The position numbers and the translations under genes were made by a program. From Bretschneidera sinensis (Eukaryota > Streptophyta > Magnoliopsida > Brassicales > Akaniaceae), in NCBI GenBank assembly GCA_023935145.1, contig CM043698.1, forward strand, positions 145,385,625 to 145,449,624: DNA of 64,000 nucleotides, given 5' to 3'. Shown piece after piece: positions 1 through 11,182 of the stretch (position 1 is the first letter of the stretch; each line of letters begins with the position of its first letter). Below the pieces are notes generated by a model. It saw only the letters and a program-made list of their open reading frames with translations. It was not told the origin of the DNA and did not search any database.

Positions 1-346
1 ACAGTGTGTACATAATTTATGGGGAAACCGTATTCTACTGGTCCATTTCATCCAACCCCTCCTTTTATTTTGTGGGACAAGTCTACTCTCTCATCTCTTT
101 GGACAATGCTTAGAAGTTTCATCCATTTCTTTTCTGAATACTTTGGGCTTCAACCAACCAAATTCCCGGAACTTGGAAATTTAAAAGGTATTCGTACGGG
201 ATTAAATAAGATCACATCATTTTATCTTACAGTTAGTTATCATAATATCTCTTAGGTTGTTACCTGATGTTGTCCAACGTCAACTCTAAGTTGAATTTCT
301 ATTGGCTGGTTTTGGCATGTAGTATGATGACATGTATTTTATGCAG
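1..346 (+). other. Intron 3' portion of the CDK-like kinase gene
   Basis: No convincing exon is visible here. The stretch ends in a good acceptor (TTATGCAG at 339-346) directly before the glycine-rich-loop exon of the kinase. The N-terminal exons of the gene must lie left of the window. Confidence 0.6.
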
Positions 347-3300
347 ATTGGTCAGGGAACTTACAGTAATGTTTATAGGGCTCGTGATCTTGATCAAAAG
401 AAAATTGTTGCTCTGAAGAAAGTAAGATTTGATAACCTGGAGCCTGAGAGTGTTCGCTTTATGGCAAGAGAAATTCATATTCTGCGTCAGCTTGATCATC
501 CGAATGTCATAAAGCTGGAAGGTCTAGTTACATCAAGGATGTCTTGCAGCTTGTATCTTGTTTTCGAGTACATGGAACATGATTTGGCAGGGCTAGCCTC
601 ACACCCTGGCCTGAAATTTTCAGAGGCCCAGGTACTTGTGAAAGGTTTTGTCTCATTTTCTATAACTGCAACTTAGTATATTTTTAAGTTTTTATAATTT
701 GTCAAAAAATATATTTTTAAGTTTCTGTCCTCTATAACTGCAGTTCAATGTGATGGTTCAACTTAATAGGCTTCCCAAGCATTATTATCCGTTGTTTCTT
801 CCTTTTATATTTTTTTAATGTAGCGGTTATCTGGAAACTACCCTCTTTAATCTAGAAATTCTTAGGTATTATGTTTGCACCATTCTTGTTTTCTTTTGAT
901 TGCAACCTTTGAGGCCTTTTTTAAAAAAAAAAAGTTGTTGGCAGGTGAAATGTTACTTGCAGCAGCTTTTACGTGGACTAGATCATTGCCACAGCCGTGG
1001 TGTCCTACATCGTGACATAAAGGGATCAAACCTTCTAATCGACAACGATGGCATCTTGAAAATTGCAGACTTTGGTCTGGCAAGTTTTTTTGATCCCCAT
1101 CAAAGTCAGCCTTTGACAAGTCGTGTTGTAACTCTTTGGTACCGGCCACCAGAACTTTTACTTGGAGCAACTTACTATGGGACTGCTGTCGATTTATGGA
1201 GTACGGGTTGCATACTTGCTGAACTGTATGCTGGCAAGCCTATTATGCCTGGAAGAACTGAGGTACTTTCTCTTTCTTTAATAAGAAAATCTGTGGTTTT
1301 GTAGCCAACATGTAAACTCTTGCTGATCGCTCTTACTGTTCCATGATAACTTTATGGTGCAATGAATAATATCATCGTTGGAGAAATAGCCATGCTTTGC
1401 AGTCATTAGAACTCCAAACAGAATATTGGATTGACCCAGGAGTTGGTTAAAAGCAGAAGTACTTGAGTCCTTAAAAGGTTTGTTATAGTGATAATGCAAG
1501 TCTTTGTAGTATTAATGTACTTTAGTCCAGTTCGTTAAGAAAGAAAAGGAGAGAAGAAGACTGTGACAGTAGAACCCACTAAACACGGCCTAAATCGAGA
1601 ATTAAATGAAATTATCAGACTACCATTAACTTAGAAAGCATTTGTTGCGTTTTTGCTCAGCTGGGAGTTGAAGAACGAGGAACAGAATTTGGAAGGGAAG
1701 TCTCTTCTTGATATATCATTGTAAAAGTGCTTTCACAGTGCTTGTTATTTTGTTGAAGTGTCTCACAACTATGTGCATGTTCCATTTTTTTATCGGCATT
1801 ATTAGAGGATCTTGGTAATAATATTATATAAACTCCTTGGCAAGGGATAAGGAGGCTTTTATTTGCTCTTGTGTCTTCTTGGCCGGTGGAGAGGTGGTGT
1901 GGGGGTTCCATTCATCCAGAATGCCCACGATTGCTTGATTCAAATATTTGGTTGCCTTTTTGAAAAGATCTACATTGCTTGGGTGGATTTGAGTCAAGTA
2001 GATAAGGTGACTTGGAAGCTTCAAAACGGGGAGGAAACTTGATGTTAAGTCCTTCTACGAGGTCCTTGTCAAGAGCACCATGGAGGGGAGGGGTGATTTC
2101 CCTTGGAAAGCAATTCAGAAAACTTGCACTTCTTTGAAAGTTGTTACTTTTTTGGCTTGGGAAAGGATCTAGACTGATAACAATCTTTAAAAGGGGCAAA
2201 ATTCCAGTTAACTGGTGTTACCTTTGCAAGGAAGATGCCAAGGCTGTCACTCACCTCCTTGTCCAATGTCCTTGGACTAGACATCTTTGGGTGATGTCCA
2301 GTGTTACCTTTGCTTTATTAGGGATACTTGGGTAGGGGCCGAAACTATAGCAAGGAGTCACGGACTTGGAAAGGCATCCGTGGCCCGTGGGCAATAAAGA
2401 ATTGAAGAGAGCTATAGCCTTGATGCCAGTTTCTATTTTTTGGTTAGTGCGGAATTAAAGGAATAGGAGGGGGTTCGATGGGGAGGAGAAGTCATTTGCT
2501 TTGTTTAGAGATAGGTGGCTTCACACTCTAAACTTTTGGTTTAATAACCATTTTTTTTTGTAAACGAGGAAGATTTTATAGAATTTATGGTAGCATTGTG
2601 CATTGGTTGCCACCCCAAAACTGCTTTTATAGTGAACTTTTACTTTCCAAAAATAATATCATATGAACTTTGATAGTAATTGGTTGGTCTAGGATTTCAA
2701 GGTTTCTTTCACCCTTGTTGCAAATTGTTGCAGATTGGTGATATAAACTAGTTAGTATGAGTATTTTCCTGTTATGATTCTTTACATTTGGTTTGTGTAA
2801 TGTTATCTTGTTTTGAAGTAATTTAGTTGCACAGTTAAAAAAAATAGATGGTTTCTTTGTTATATAAAATAGATGATCAAAGTCCAGATCTTCTGCCTTG
2901 TAGGTGGAGCAGTTACATAAAATTTTCAAGCTATGTGGTTCACCTTCTGAGGATTATTGGAGAAAATCAAAGCTGCCTCATGCAACCATTTTTAAGCCCC
3001 AACAGCCTTATAGACGTTGTGTTGCAGAAACATTTAAGGAATTCCCTACACCAGCTTTAGCACTTATGGAAACCCTACTTTCAATAGATCCAGTGGATCG
3101 TGGGACTGCGGCTTCTGCCCTCAAGAGTGAGGTATGGCATTTTTGGTGAATCAAGTAAAATAGAATTTTTCATATTACTTATCATTCTTACTCTGTCGGT
3201 CAATCTGTGTTATCTTCCCCCCCTCTCTCTCTATTGGGTGAGGGGATGTCAGGGGAGGGTGATGGGATGAGCTTAGCTGTATTCTCAGTTTCATACGTGT

Positions 3301-6300
3301 ATGTAACAAGTTTTCATTGGTTCAATAGTACAGCAAAGTTTTGCTATTGTGAATGTGTGTTTATATCCACTTTTTACTAGGGCTTCTCTAAACTTCCGAA
3401 ATCAAGCCATGCTTTTGGCTTCTGATCCATGAGTTGGCTTAAGTTGAAAACTTGAAAAGCTTTGCACTTTTTCGTAAGTGCTTTAAAAATGGAATTTGCA
3501 TCATTAAAGCATCTCCTGTTGATGACTCCATAAAATAAGAAAGACAACAGGCATATTTCGTAACGGTCACAATAGTGCTATTCCATATATGGATTATGGT
3601 GGCATTATTTGTTATAAAAAAATGGTGGCATCATTTATCTCTTTTTATTGCCTATTTACCATCTAGATGCAAAGTTAAGCACCCGCTTACAAAAGTCTTG
3701 TTTGCGGCACCATTTAAACTTGTATCAACATTTCAGGTTGCATAGGAACTAGAAAAGGCTGTTTAACATTGTGTTTGGGTCCAATCTCTAGCACTGGCTT
3801 GCAAATGCAAGAAGAGCACTTTTTTTGTTGGTATCTATCACTAAAAAGCAGAGGACATCACCAGCACCAGATTAAAATTGGAGTCTAACTTGCGCTGAAC
3901 TGTCAACAACAATTATTAGTTATTCGTCTCGGGAGAGACTGACCTCTTTTTTGGGGGTTTGATGTCAATTTTGACAGTCTAATTGCTGTTGGATCCCATT
4001 ACTTGTTCCAGAGGGCCATTTTTGTCCCAAAAGAATTATTTTAAACTGTTGGCTTTACATTATTAAAGATCTTAACTATTATTAGGTGATGTAGAACAAG
4101 GAAAATAGAGTAGAAATGAAGAAATAGAATCCAGACTACCTTGGGGATTGGAAGAGAAGCTAAGCTACCGAGGTTGAGAAGAAATTGATACCCAATATCA
4201 ATAATTTTTATTCATTCAAAACTACCGAAAATTAATATAGAGATCTCTTAAATAGAGATATTTAGGAATCCTAGGTCCTATTCTAGCACTTCAACTAAAG
4301 AAATTCAATAATGATAAAATACTAAGTTCTAATTCTATTCCAAGAAATTAAACCCTAATCAAATACTATGTTCTAAGATCCCTACTAAAATACAATTCTT
4401 TCATTATTACAAAATTGCAAATTTGTCCCCATGCCCTTATGTACTGCATCATTAGGTCTCCCAGATATGGTGGGTTCTTAATATTTAAAATCTCAACTAT
4501 TAGAACAGCTGACTAGTATTTTATTGCCGTACTTTTTTTATTGGTGTAGCTTGTCAATGTTGGTTGTTTTTTAACATTATTGGTATGTTCTACATTTTTC
4601 ATTGACTTGTTTTGGTTTATGCATCCAGTTCTTTACAACAAAACCCCTTCCATGTGATCCTTCGAGCTTGCCAAAGTATCCTCCCAGCAAAGAGTTTGAT
4701 GCAAAAATAAGAGACGAGGAAGCTAGAAGGTGCATATCATAAGTTCAATAATTATTTTAGTTTTCCTTAGTTTATTAAAAGCACCTCAATTTACAAAATG
4801 ATATTCCGGCTTTAAGAGGAAAGCTTTCGTGTTTGACAATTTAAGTTACATATGCAATTATGCTTCATATCATTATTGAAATTTGGAGAGTTGCTGTCAA
4901 TACGATGTGTTAGCAGGGTGAATCTTTGGTAATTGACTCTATGGCATTAGATAAATACCTGAGGGTTCCTAAACTAGGCTGTTGTGAGTGACTGAATTAA
5001 TTAATGCCTTATTGGCTTGTTATTTTCTAAAGGACATCGCTGAAAGTTTATGTGTTATGTCAACATTGATAGCTTCTTGTTTTATTTTGTTTTGCTAAGA
5101 GTCAAAAGTAGGACTGAAACACGAGTTGGTTGTGCAGATGAACCATAAGTTTCGTGTCAGTATGATACTTGGTTCTTGCAACTCGTTTGATTTCATTCTG
5201 TTTTGGATTATCATGAACTTGATCTTTGTTTTTGGTTAATGGTCTACTTCCTTTTCTTCTTTTGCGCTTCTGTTTTATTGGTACTAATAATTTTGTCTTG
5301 TTCACATTGGTAGACAAGGAGCAACAGGAAGCAAGGGCCAGAGAGTTGACCTTGAAAGGAGAGAAACAAGGGAATCTCGAGCTGTCCCAGCACCTGATGC
5401 CAATGCCGAGTTAGTCTTGTCGATGCAGGTAACTTACTGTTGCATTAGTAATGTTACTCCTGGATCTTCATTCCTTCCTTCCTATATTATGTTGGGGATG
5501 CACGGCTATATTTGGTGTATGCGTTCTGAGAAGTTATATTGCCCAACATCCTAAAATCTTTGAACTTTGATGTCTATCCAAAGTGCTCAAATCTAAGCCT
5601 TTTATATGTAAAAAGATTGAAGGAAAAAAAGAAGTCTCTAGTTTATTCTTTTTGTTTTTCCTTTCCCAAATATGGTTTGATAGAAAATTTAAGGGCACTA
5701 ACCTACTCCAGAGGAGCTTAAAACGGAGAAACCACGAATATAATGGGAAAAAAAACAGAAAAGATAGCAGAATCTGAGTTCCACAACATGAACTGCGCAA
5801 ATGATTAGAAGAAATTACTAGTAATCTCTCCTTGCGCCCCTAAAAAAGTAAGTTCTTTTGGGAGAAGATTCTTACTATTGATAATCTTGAGAGAAGGGAG
5901 AAAATACTTGTTAAAATGAGTTACATTTGTAGAGGTTGCGCCGAGTTTGTATTCCATTTTTTTTGGAGCGTTCGTTGGCTAGAAGCTTGTGGGAGATGGC
6001 TTATAGTGTTTTAGGTGTTTCTTGGATGGTTGTGGGCTCCATTAAAGATGAAATGTGGACTTGGAGTGGTTTGTGGCTTCTAAGAAACTTAAGAAAGCTT
6101 ACTCTTTGATCCCCTCTCTATTTTTGGCCTTGTGTGGAATGAAGTGAATCATAGAGTGCTAACCTACTCCAGAGGAGCTTAAAACGGAGAAACCTCAAAT
6201 ATAATGGAAAAAAGAAAACAGAAAAGATAGCAGAAGCTGAGTTCCACAACATGAACTGCCCAAATTATTAGAAGAAATTACTAAAAAGCATTTAATGACC

Positions 6301-9227
6301 ACCAGCTAGATAGTAATCTCTCCTTGTGCCCCTAAAAAAGTAAGTTTTTTTGGGAGAAGATTCTTACTATTGATAATCTTGAGAGAATTGATAATCTTGA
6401 GAGAAGGGAGAAAATACTTGTTAAACCGTGTTACATTTGTAGAGGTTGCGCCGAGTTTGTATTCCATTTTTTTGGAGTATTCGTTGGCTAGAAGCTTGTG
6501 GGAGATGGCTTATAGTGTTTTAGGTGTTTCATGGATGGTTGCGGGCTCCGTTAAAGATGAAATGTGGACTTGGAGTGGTTTGTGGCTTCTAAGAAACTTA
6601 AGAAAACATACTCTTTGACCCCCTCTCTATTTATGGCCTTGTATGGAATGAAATGAATCGTAAAGCTTTTGATGGAAAAGAGAGATCTATTGAAGTGTTT
6701 AGAGATAATTGGTTCAATACCTTTAATTTTTGGTTTAAAATGATTTTTTTTTTTTTTTTGTGAATGATGTAGATCCTTAGATTTTGTGGAGTTTTTTTCA
6801 TGTAAATAGCCTTTCTTGCTGGGTTGCTCCCATTTGGTTCTTTTTAATACAATTTTACTTATGAAAAAAGAGCTAGATAGTAATCTCAAAAACTGAAGCT
6901 GAAGCCATTGAACCATTTTTGAGGAATTTGAAACACCTTCAAGTTTATGCCCACTCATGTCTCAGACTCAGCACAAACTCAATGAAAGTGTTCTTTGTGC
7001 CATATTACTCCTCTACATCCTGAGGTTCCCTTTCTAACTCAACCTATATAGCTAGCCTCTTTTGCATCCTTGTTTTCAAAGGTATGATAAAAATGGGAAA
7101 ATGGCTTTCAGAATTGGCTAGTGACATACATGATCTGACTTACCAAAACTCCCTTTCTATGGCAGAGAGCTGTTGCAATCAACTATTTCCATGACCAATT
7201 CTCTTAGAGAAATCGGTTAAGAACACTAAGTTTCTGAACTCCTAGAACCCCTATTGAATGGGATCTTAATATCTTTTTTTTGATGAATAAACAAATTTAG
7301 TGAAGGCACCAAGAGGGTGCAACTCAAAGCCAAAGGCTATTTACAATGGAGGAATGGGATCTTACTATCTTATAGTTTACTTGGTGATATTTTAACATCT
7401 CTATGTGTCGAGGGGTGGGGGCAGTGGGGTTTGTGGGTTAGTACTTAACACGTTCAGCCTCGACATTCCTCCTCTATACCCTCAGCCACAGAAGTAAGCA
7501 TCTTGGAATTCCTGCCTTCTGTAGACGACTATGCCTTTTAGCTTGAAATGGGGCAGGTAACAAATCACATTCGATTATAAATAAATTATAAAGATAACAG
7601 CTGCCTTATCAAAAAAACAAATAACATTCACCATCCGTTCCAGTAAAGATTCATTTGATTACTTCTGATATGTCAATAGTCTTTTGTATTTGTAGATAGA
7701 TTATAAAGATTATGGGGCCGAAGAAAACTTAAAGAGCTGTTGTCAGATAATTTCAGTTTGCTTTTCTTCTCTCTCCCTTTTCATGTGAATGCAATCATAC
7801 GCAGCATTGTGTTTAAATTTAAAAGGCGGTACTCAAGTCAAAATGTTGGTCAAAGCAATGTGAGATTTGATTTATGAAAGATGGAAGTAGATACTTATCG
7901 CAAGGATTGAAGAGTATTTGTACTTATAAAAAAAAGAATTGAAGAGCATTTGTATAGGTTTATTTATTTTTTAAATTTAGCTGGTTGCCACGTATAGTTA
8001 TCATGGGAATTCATGGTGTTTTACTTAGAAAAACCTCCTCTCTTTTTCTTTCTTCTTCCCCTTTCAGCTTGCCTTAGCTTTCTTTGCACTTAACCTTACG
8101 CTTTTACTTTTATTTTCCCTTAGTTCAATAAATTTTATGTTAATTGGATGGTTTTTCTCCATTCAGAAAAGACAAGGTCAGTCTAATTCTAAGAGCCGGA
8201 GTGAGAAGTTCAATCCTCATCCGGAGGAAGTTGCTTCTGGCTTTCCAATAGATCCACCTAGACCATCACAAGCGGCAGAGTCTAATATAGATCCCCAGGG
8301 GCATACACATAAGAGAGCCTCCCATTCAGGGCCACTGGCTCGTCGGGCTGCATGGGCAAAGGCTGGCAAAAGCTTAGATGATGCTCCAAAGATTTCAACT
8401 GGGGCTGACATGCCAGTGATGCCAGGTTTGGTGGCAGCAAGGAGGAGTTTATTATCTGAAGATCGCAGAGAAAGGTCTGGTCCTTCACAATCAGAAGCTT
8501 CCAAACTAATAGCAAGGTTTCCAGGATCCTTCAAGGAGGCCTCAGAAAACTCGAACCAACAGGATCAAAAGCTTCACTCGCAGGGTGTTGCAGGTTCTCA
8601 TCAGAAAGATGATGGAAGAATCAGCAACAAAGATCCAATTCTTGTAAGTAGTTGGACCCATACCTTTTCCCCAGCAATAATAAATTGTCCTCATCAAATA
8701 TATGGGTACTGATAACTTGACACCATTCTTTGATAGGGTATTTTTCCCCCATTTATTTGCTTTATATAGTTCAATTGAAGTCTTTTTACATATGTATCTG
8801 TGTCATATTCTTGTTATACAAATTATTAAGGCACCCTCCTCTTTTCCGCTTAATCTTCTCAAGGATAAAGCATGCTTTTGTGTTTCTATTATCATATTTA
8901 TTTAAAATTCTGTGTTTTGTTGTATTCTGCATTTTGAAAGTATGTTCTTCTTGGTTTACATTCATGCTTTTGTTGATCTTTGATTGCTTGACACATTGTT
9001 CTTGTTTATGTTTATTCCAGCTTGGCTATGGGTCAAAGGGTCACAAAATTCACTACTCTGGACCATTACTAGTTCCATCAGGTAACATGGACCAGATGCT
9101 TAAGGACCATGATCGCCAAATCCAAGAAGCTGTTAGACGAGCACGCATTGACAAGGCGAAAGTCAGAAAAGTACAGGTGGAAGGGAACCAAATATCAACC
9201 AATTCATTATTTGTTTCTGGTCGTTGA
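347..9227 (+). CDS. CDK-like Ser/Thr protein kinase (IBS1 / At1g54610-type), 5' partial
   Basis: Exons read by eye: 347-631, 945-1262, 2904-3131, 4629-4729, 5314-5428, 8167-8643, 9021-9227; all junctions are GT-AG and in phase, giving 576 residues without the N-terminus. The kinase fold is nearly complete: glycine loop IGQGTYSNVY, VALKK with the ATP-binding lysine, catalytic loop HRDIKGSN (1008-1031), DFG (1068-1076), then TLWYRPPELLLG. After the kinase comes a Lys/Arg/Ser-rich tail of about 230 residues ending in the family-typical YSGPLLVPSGNMDQ block. This layout fits the plant-specific CDKC-like group that includes IBS1, whose members are about 570-710 aa. Substrates are not known from sequence. 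Its probable Arabidopsis counterpart by order is At1g53050. The Met exon and myristoylation-type N-terminus, common in this group, are outside the window. Confidence 0.9.
1835..2651 (+). mobile_element. 5'-truncated L1-type LINE in kinase intron
   Basis: This 817-bp insert in the 1263-2903 intron translates in broken frames to the end of a LINE reverse-transcriptase ORF. Visible are a zinc-binding RT C-terminal motif CYLCKEDAKAVTHLLVQC (about 2217-2270) and a downstream FRDRWL-like tail. It is flanked by an 18-bp imperfect target-site duplication (1817-1834 and 2652-2669, 16/18 identical) and ends in a short A tract. It lies in the same orientation as the gene. Several stops and frameshifts make it inactive. 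Confidence 0.75.
3132..4087 (+). other. Kinase intron sequence without recognised content
   Basis: This is the 5' two thirds of the 3132-4628 intron. It is AT-rich, holds a short CT tract near 3215-3232, and shows no coding signal or clear element before the direct repeat at 4081. Confidence 0.5.
4088..4450. mobile_element. Putative non-autonomous DNA element (MITE-like)
   Basis: A 363-bp insert is bounded by the direct repeat ATTAGGT (4081-4087 and 4451-4457). Its ends are imperfect inverted repeats: GATGTAGAAC at the left and GTACTGCATC at the right (8/10 complementary). No coding capacity. The superfamily is uncertain because a 7-bp duplication is not diagnostic. A solo LTR or an unclassified insertion is possible. 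Confidence 0.4.
5698..6158 (+). repeat. Tandem segmental duplication, copy A (contains LINE part)
   Basis: This copy is about 90% or more identical by eye to the adjacent copy B. It starts at CTAACCTACTCC and runs through the front part of a LINE fragment. Compared with copy B it lacks 29 bp around position 5820, including most of the LINE's left target-site duplication. It lies in the 5429-8166 intron of the kinase gene. Confidence 0.8.
6159..6663 (+). repeat. Tandem segmental duplication, copy B
   Basis: Second copy of the duplication, starting at the same CTAACCTACTCC motif. It keeps the whole left target site of the LINE and carries an extra internal copy of ATTGATAATCTTGAGAGA. Homology to copy A fades around 6660, where the rest of the LINE continues. 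Confidence 0.8.
6321..6870 (+). mobile_element. 5'-truncated L1-type LINE with perfect 17-bp TSD
   Basis: The 550-bp body is bounded by identical 17-bp copies of AGCTAGATAGTAATCTC (6304-6320 and 6871-6887) and ends in an A-rich tail (ATGAAAAAAG). Translated fragments match the zinc-binding RT C-terminus of plant LINEs (for example SLWEMAYSVLGVSWM near 6496-6540), with frameshifts. The perfect TSD suggests a younger insertion than the LINE at 1835-2651. Confidence 0.8.
6888..8166 (+). other. Rest of kinase intron, nothing recognised
   Basis: AT-rich intron sequence with pyrimidine-rich stretches near 8035-8125 and an acceptor at 8161-8166. No exon-like reading frame fits the kinase phase. Nothing else is recognised. 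Confidence 0.5.
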
Positions 9228-10269
9228 GCTAAGATCAAGTAAATTCCAAACAAGGAAAAGTATTGGTTGGGGTTTTTGTATAGGGGGTTTGTTTCTAGGA
9301 AGATGGCTGGTGCGATATTTAGGCAAGCTTATAGCTCAATTAGAAATGTCTTTCTCTCTGCAATTTATCACGTGTATTTTATTTCCACTTGGCAACTTTA
9401 ATTTCAAAGGTGCAGCCCATTCTTGTAGAGTTTACTTCTACCCTTAAGTTATTTTGAAACCTGACACTTGTGTGATAAAAGAAGTAATACATTGTATGTT
9501 CCTCAGTTAAGTTGTCATGAAGTTAGGATGATCTTCTGTGTTCACTAACAGCACAAGTTGGCCTAATGGCTTCGCAACTTTAGAGTGTATAAATACCTGT
9601 TTAATTGTGTCCATTGACTTCTTTTGAAGTAACCTCCAGAGGTTTGCACTTTGCTGGATTGGGTTATGTAAGGGGAAGAACTCGTGCTTAGAAATTGTTT
9701 GGTGGAAGTGCTTTGAATTTCTTAGCGCTGAAAGAAAGTAGTTGTTGTGATAATTATTATTAACTATTATAAGAGACCCTATATCCTTTTGTCTCCTTAT
9801 CTTCTTTTCTCCACTTTTCATGAAGTTGACATTTCTGGCTTTGAAATTTCTTTGAAGATCTTCCTTGAATTTAAGTGTCTGTTAATCTCACTACTCAGTC
9901 ATTGTGTCCCTTTCATCATTAAATTAGCCAGTTGGCCTAGCTCTAGCTAGTTTATGTTTTTGGCTGCAAAAAACACAACTGTTTAGCATTTGGTAAAATA
10001 GTTGTCAAACTGGTTATGAGACTAAATTCAGCTTATTAGAAATTGTGATTCTTCTCAAAACCCCCTTTTTGGGAACGGGCTGTTTGACCTAGCTTACGTT
10101 TCCAAGTTTCCAAGAAACATGAACAATTCCAAACGGTAGAACTTGAACAGTTTTAGGGCTGCCCTGCCATTGTCATGTCTTGAAAATTACTTCTGATCAA
10201 AGTAAAACTTGGATATATAGCCGGCAAATTTGAATGTTCAACCATGACTAGAGGCTTAGAGCAAATGCT
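9228..10269. other. Kinase 3' flank and intergenic spacer
   Basis: It probably begins with the kinase 3' UTR. I see no ORF with family resemblance and no clear repeat before the microsatellite cluster at 10270. Confidence 0.5.
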
Positions 10270-10316
10270 TATATATATATATGTACACACACACAGACTT
10301 ATCAGCTTATAACTCC

Positions 10317-10349
<33 letters not shown>

Positions 10350-10352
10350 GAG
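10270..10352. repeat. Compound microsatellite (TA)n, (AC)n, (AG)n
   Basis: Short runs of TA and AC are followed by a longer interrupted AG tract. They lie about 45 bp upstream of the lectin pseudogene ATG, so the GA tract may be part of its old 5' leader. Confidence 0.85.
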
Positions 10353-10396
10353 CCTCCTTGCTACTGGCGCTGCTTAGCTCGGCATCCCCATTGAGA

Positions 10397-11182
10397 ATGC
10401 TTATCCTCAGACTACTATTACTATAGTTCTGCATCGTCATCTTTCTGTTGCAGTTGAATTCACCTTCAAAGCGTTTGATCATTTAGTCTGTGGCACTGCG
10501 ACACTGGATTCGTGTTCTCTTACTCTCACCAAAGCCATCCCTTTCTCCATAGGTAGAGCACTCTACCATTCCAAGATACCAACAAGATCTCCGATCTCAT
10601 CTGCTCTCCTGCCGTTCTCTACCTCCTTTACTTTCTCCATCACCCCATACAAGAACTGTTTCCCTAGGCAAGGCCTAGCCTTCATTTTTGTGCCTTCAAC
10701 AGGCATTGAAGGTGGCTCTTCGGCTCAACATCTCAGCTTTTTGAATCAAACCAACGATGGTGATCCCAGCAACCATGTTTCCGACATTGACTTCGACGTG
10801 TTTTGAAATGAAGGATTCAGTGATATTAATGATAACCGTGTTCGTTTGGTGTTGATGTGAATTCTCTCACTTATTTAGTTGCTAACAAAGCTGGATACTG
10901 GTTAAACAGCAATCACAAGAAGGGTAACTGGTCTTTCCAAGAGTTGAAGTAAACAATGGAGAGAAATATAGGTTTTGGATTGATTGTATGAATACTGAGC
11001 TTAGTGTAACAATGGCTCCTTTAAACATGAAGAAACCTCAAAGGCCATTGATCAATGTCACTCTTGACCTCTCTGAAGTTTTTCTTAATGAAACGTATGC
11101 TGGATTCTGTGCAGCCACAGGCAGACTTATGGAGAATTATAAAATATTTAGTTGGAGCTTTAGTAATTCAAAGCTCACTTGA
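10397..11182 (+). pseudogene. Legume (L-type) lectin domain gene, decayed
   Basis: A hydrophobic signal-peptide-like start (MLILRLLLL) is cut by a TAG at 10424 and is out of frame with the lectin domain. The domain then reads in one frame from about 10455 to 10803, with legume-lectin landmarks: FTFKAFDHL, GLAFIFVPSTGI, SAQHLSFLN, NHVSDIDFDVF. A TGA follows at 10804-10806, then frameshifts near 10838 and near 10950, and the C-terminal part reads SVTMAPLN, RPLINVTLDLSEVFLNETY, ATGRL and FSWSFSNS before a stop. At least two nonsense codons and three frame breaks rule out a working product. The end just after the lectin fold suggests a lectin-only secreted protein rather than a receptor kinase. 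Position between the kinase and SPA4 matches the legume-lectin genes At1g53060-At1g53080 (from memory). Confidence 0.85.

Noticed and set aside
6551..6958. Minus-strand 135-codon ORF
   Set aside because: It lies over the LINE 3' end and A-rich DNA; low complexity and no family resemblance. Antisense shadow.
8217..8534. Minus-strand 105-codon ORF
   Set aside because: Antisense shadow of the kinase exon 8167-8643.
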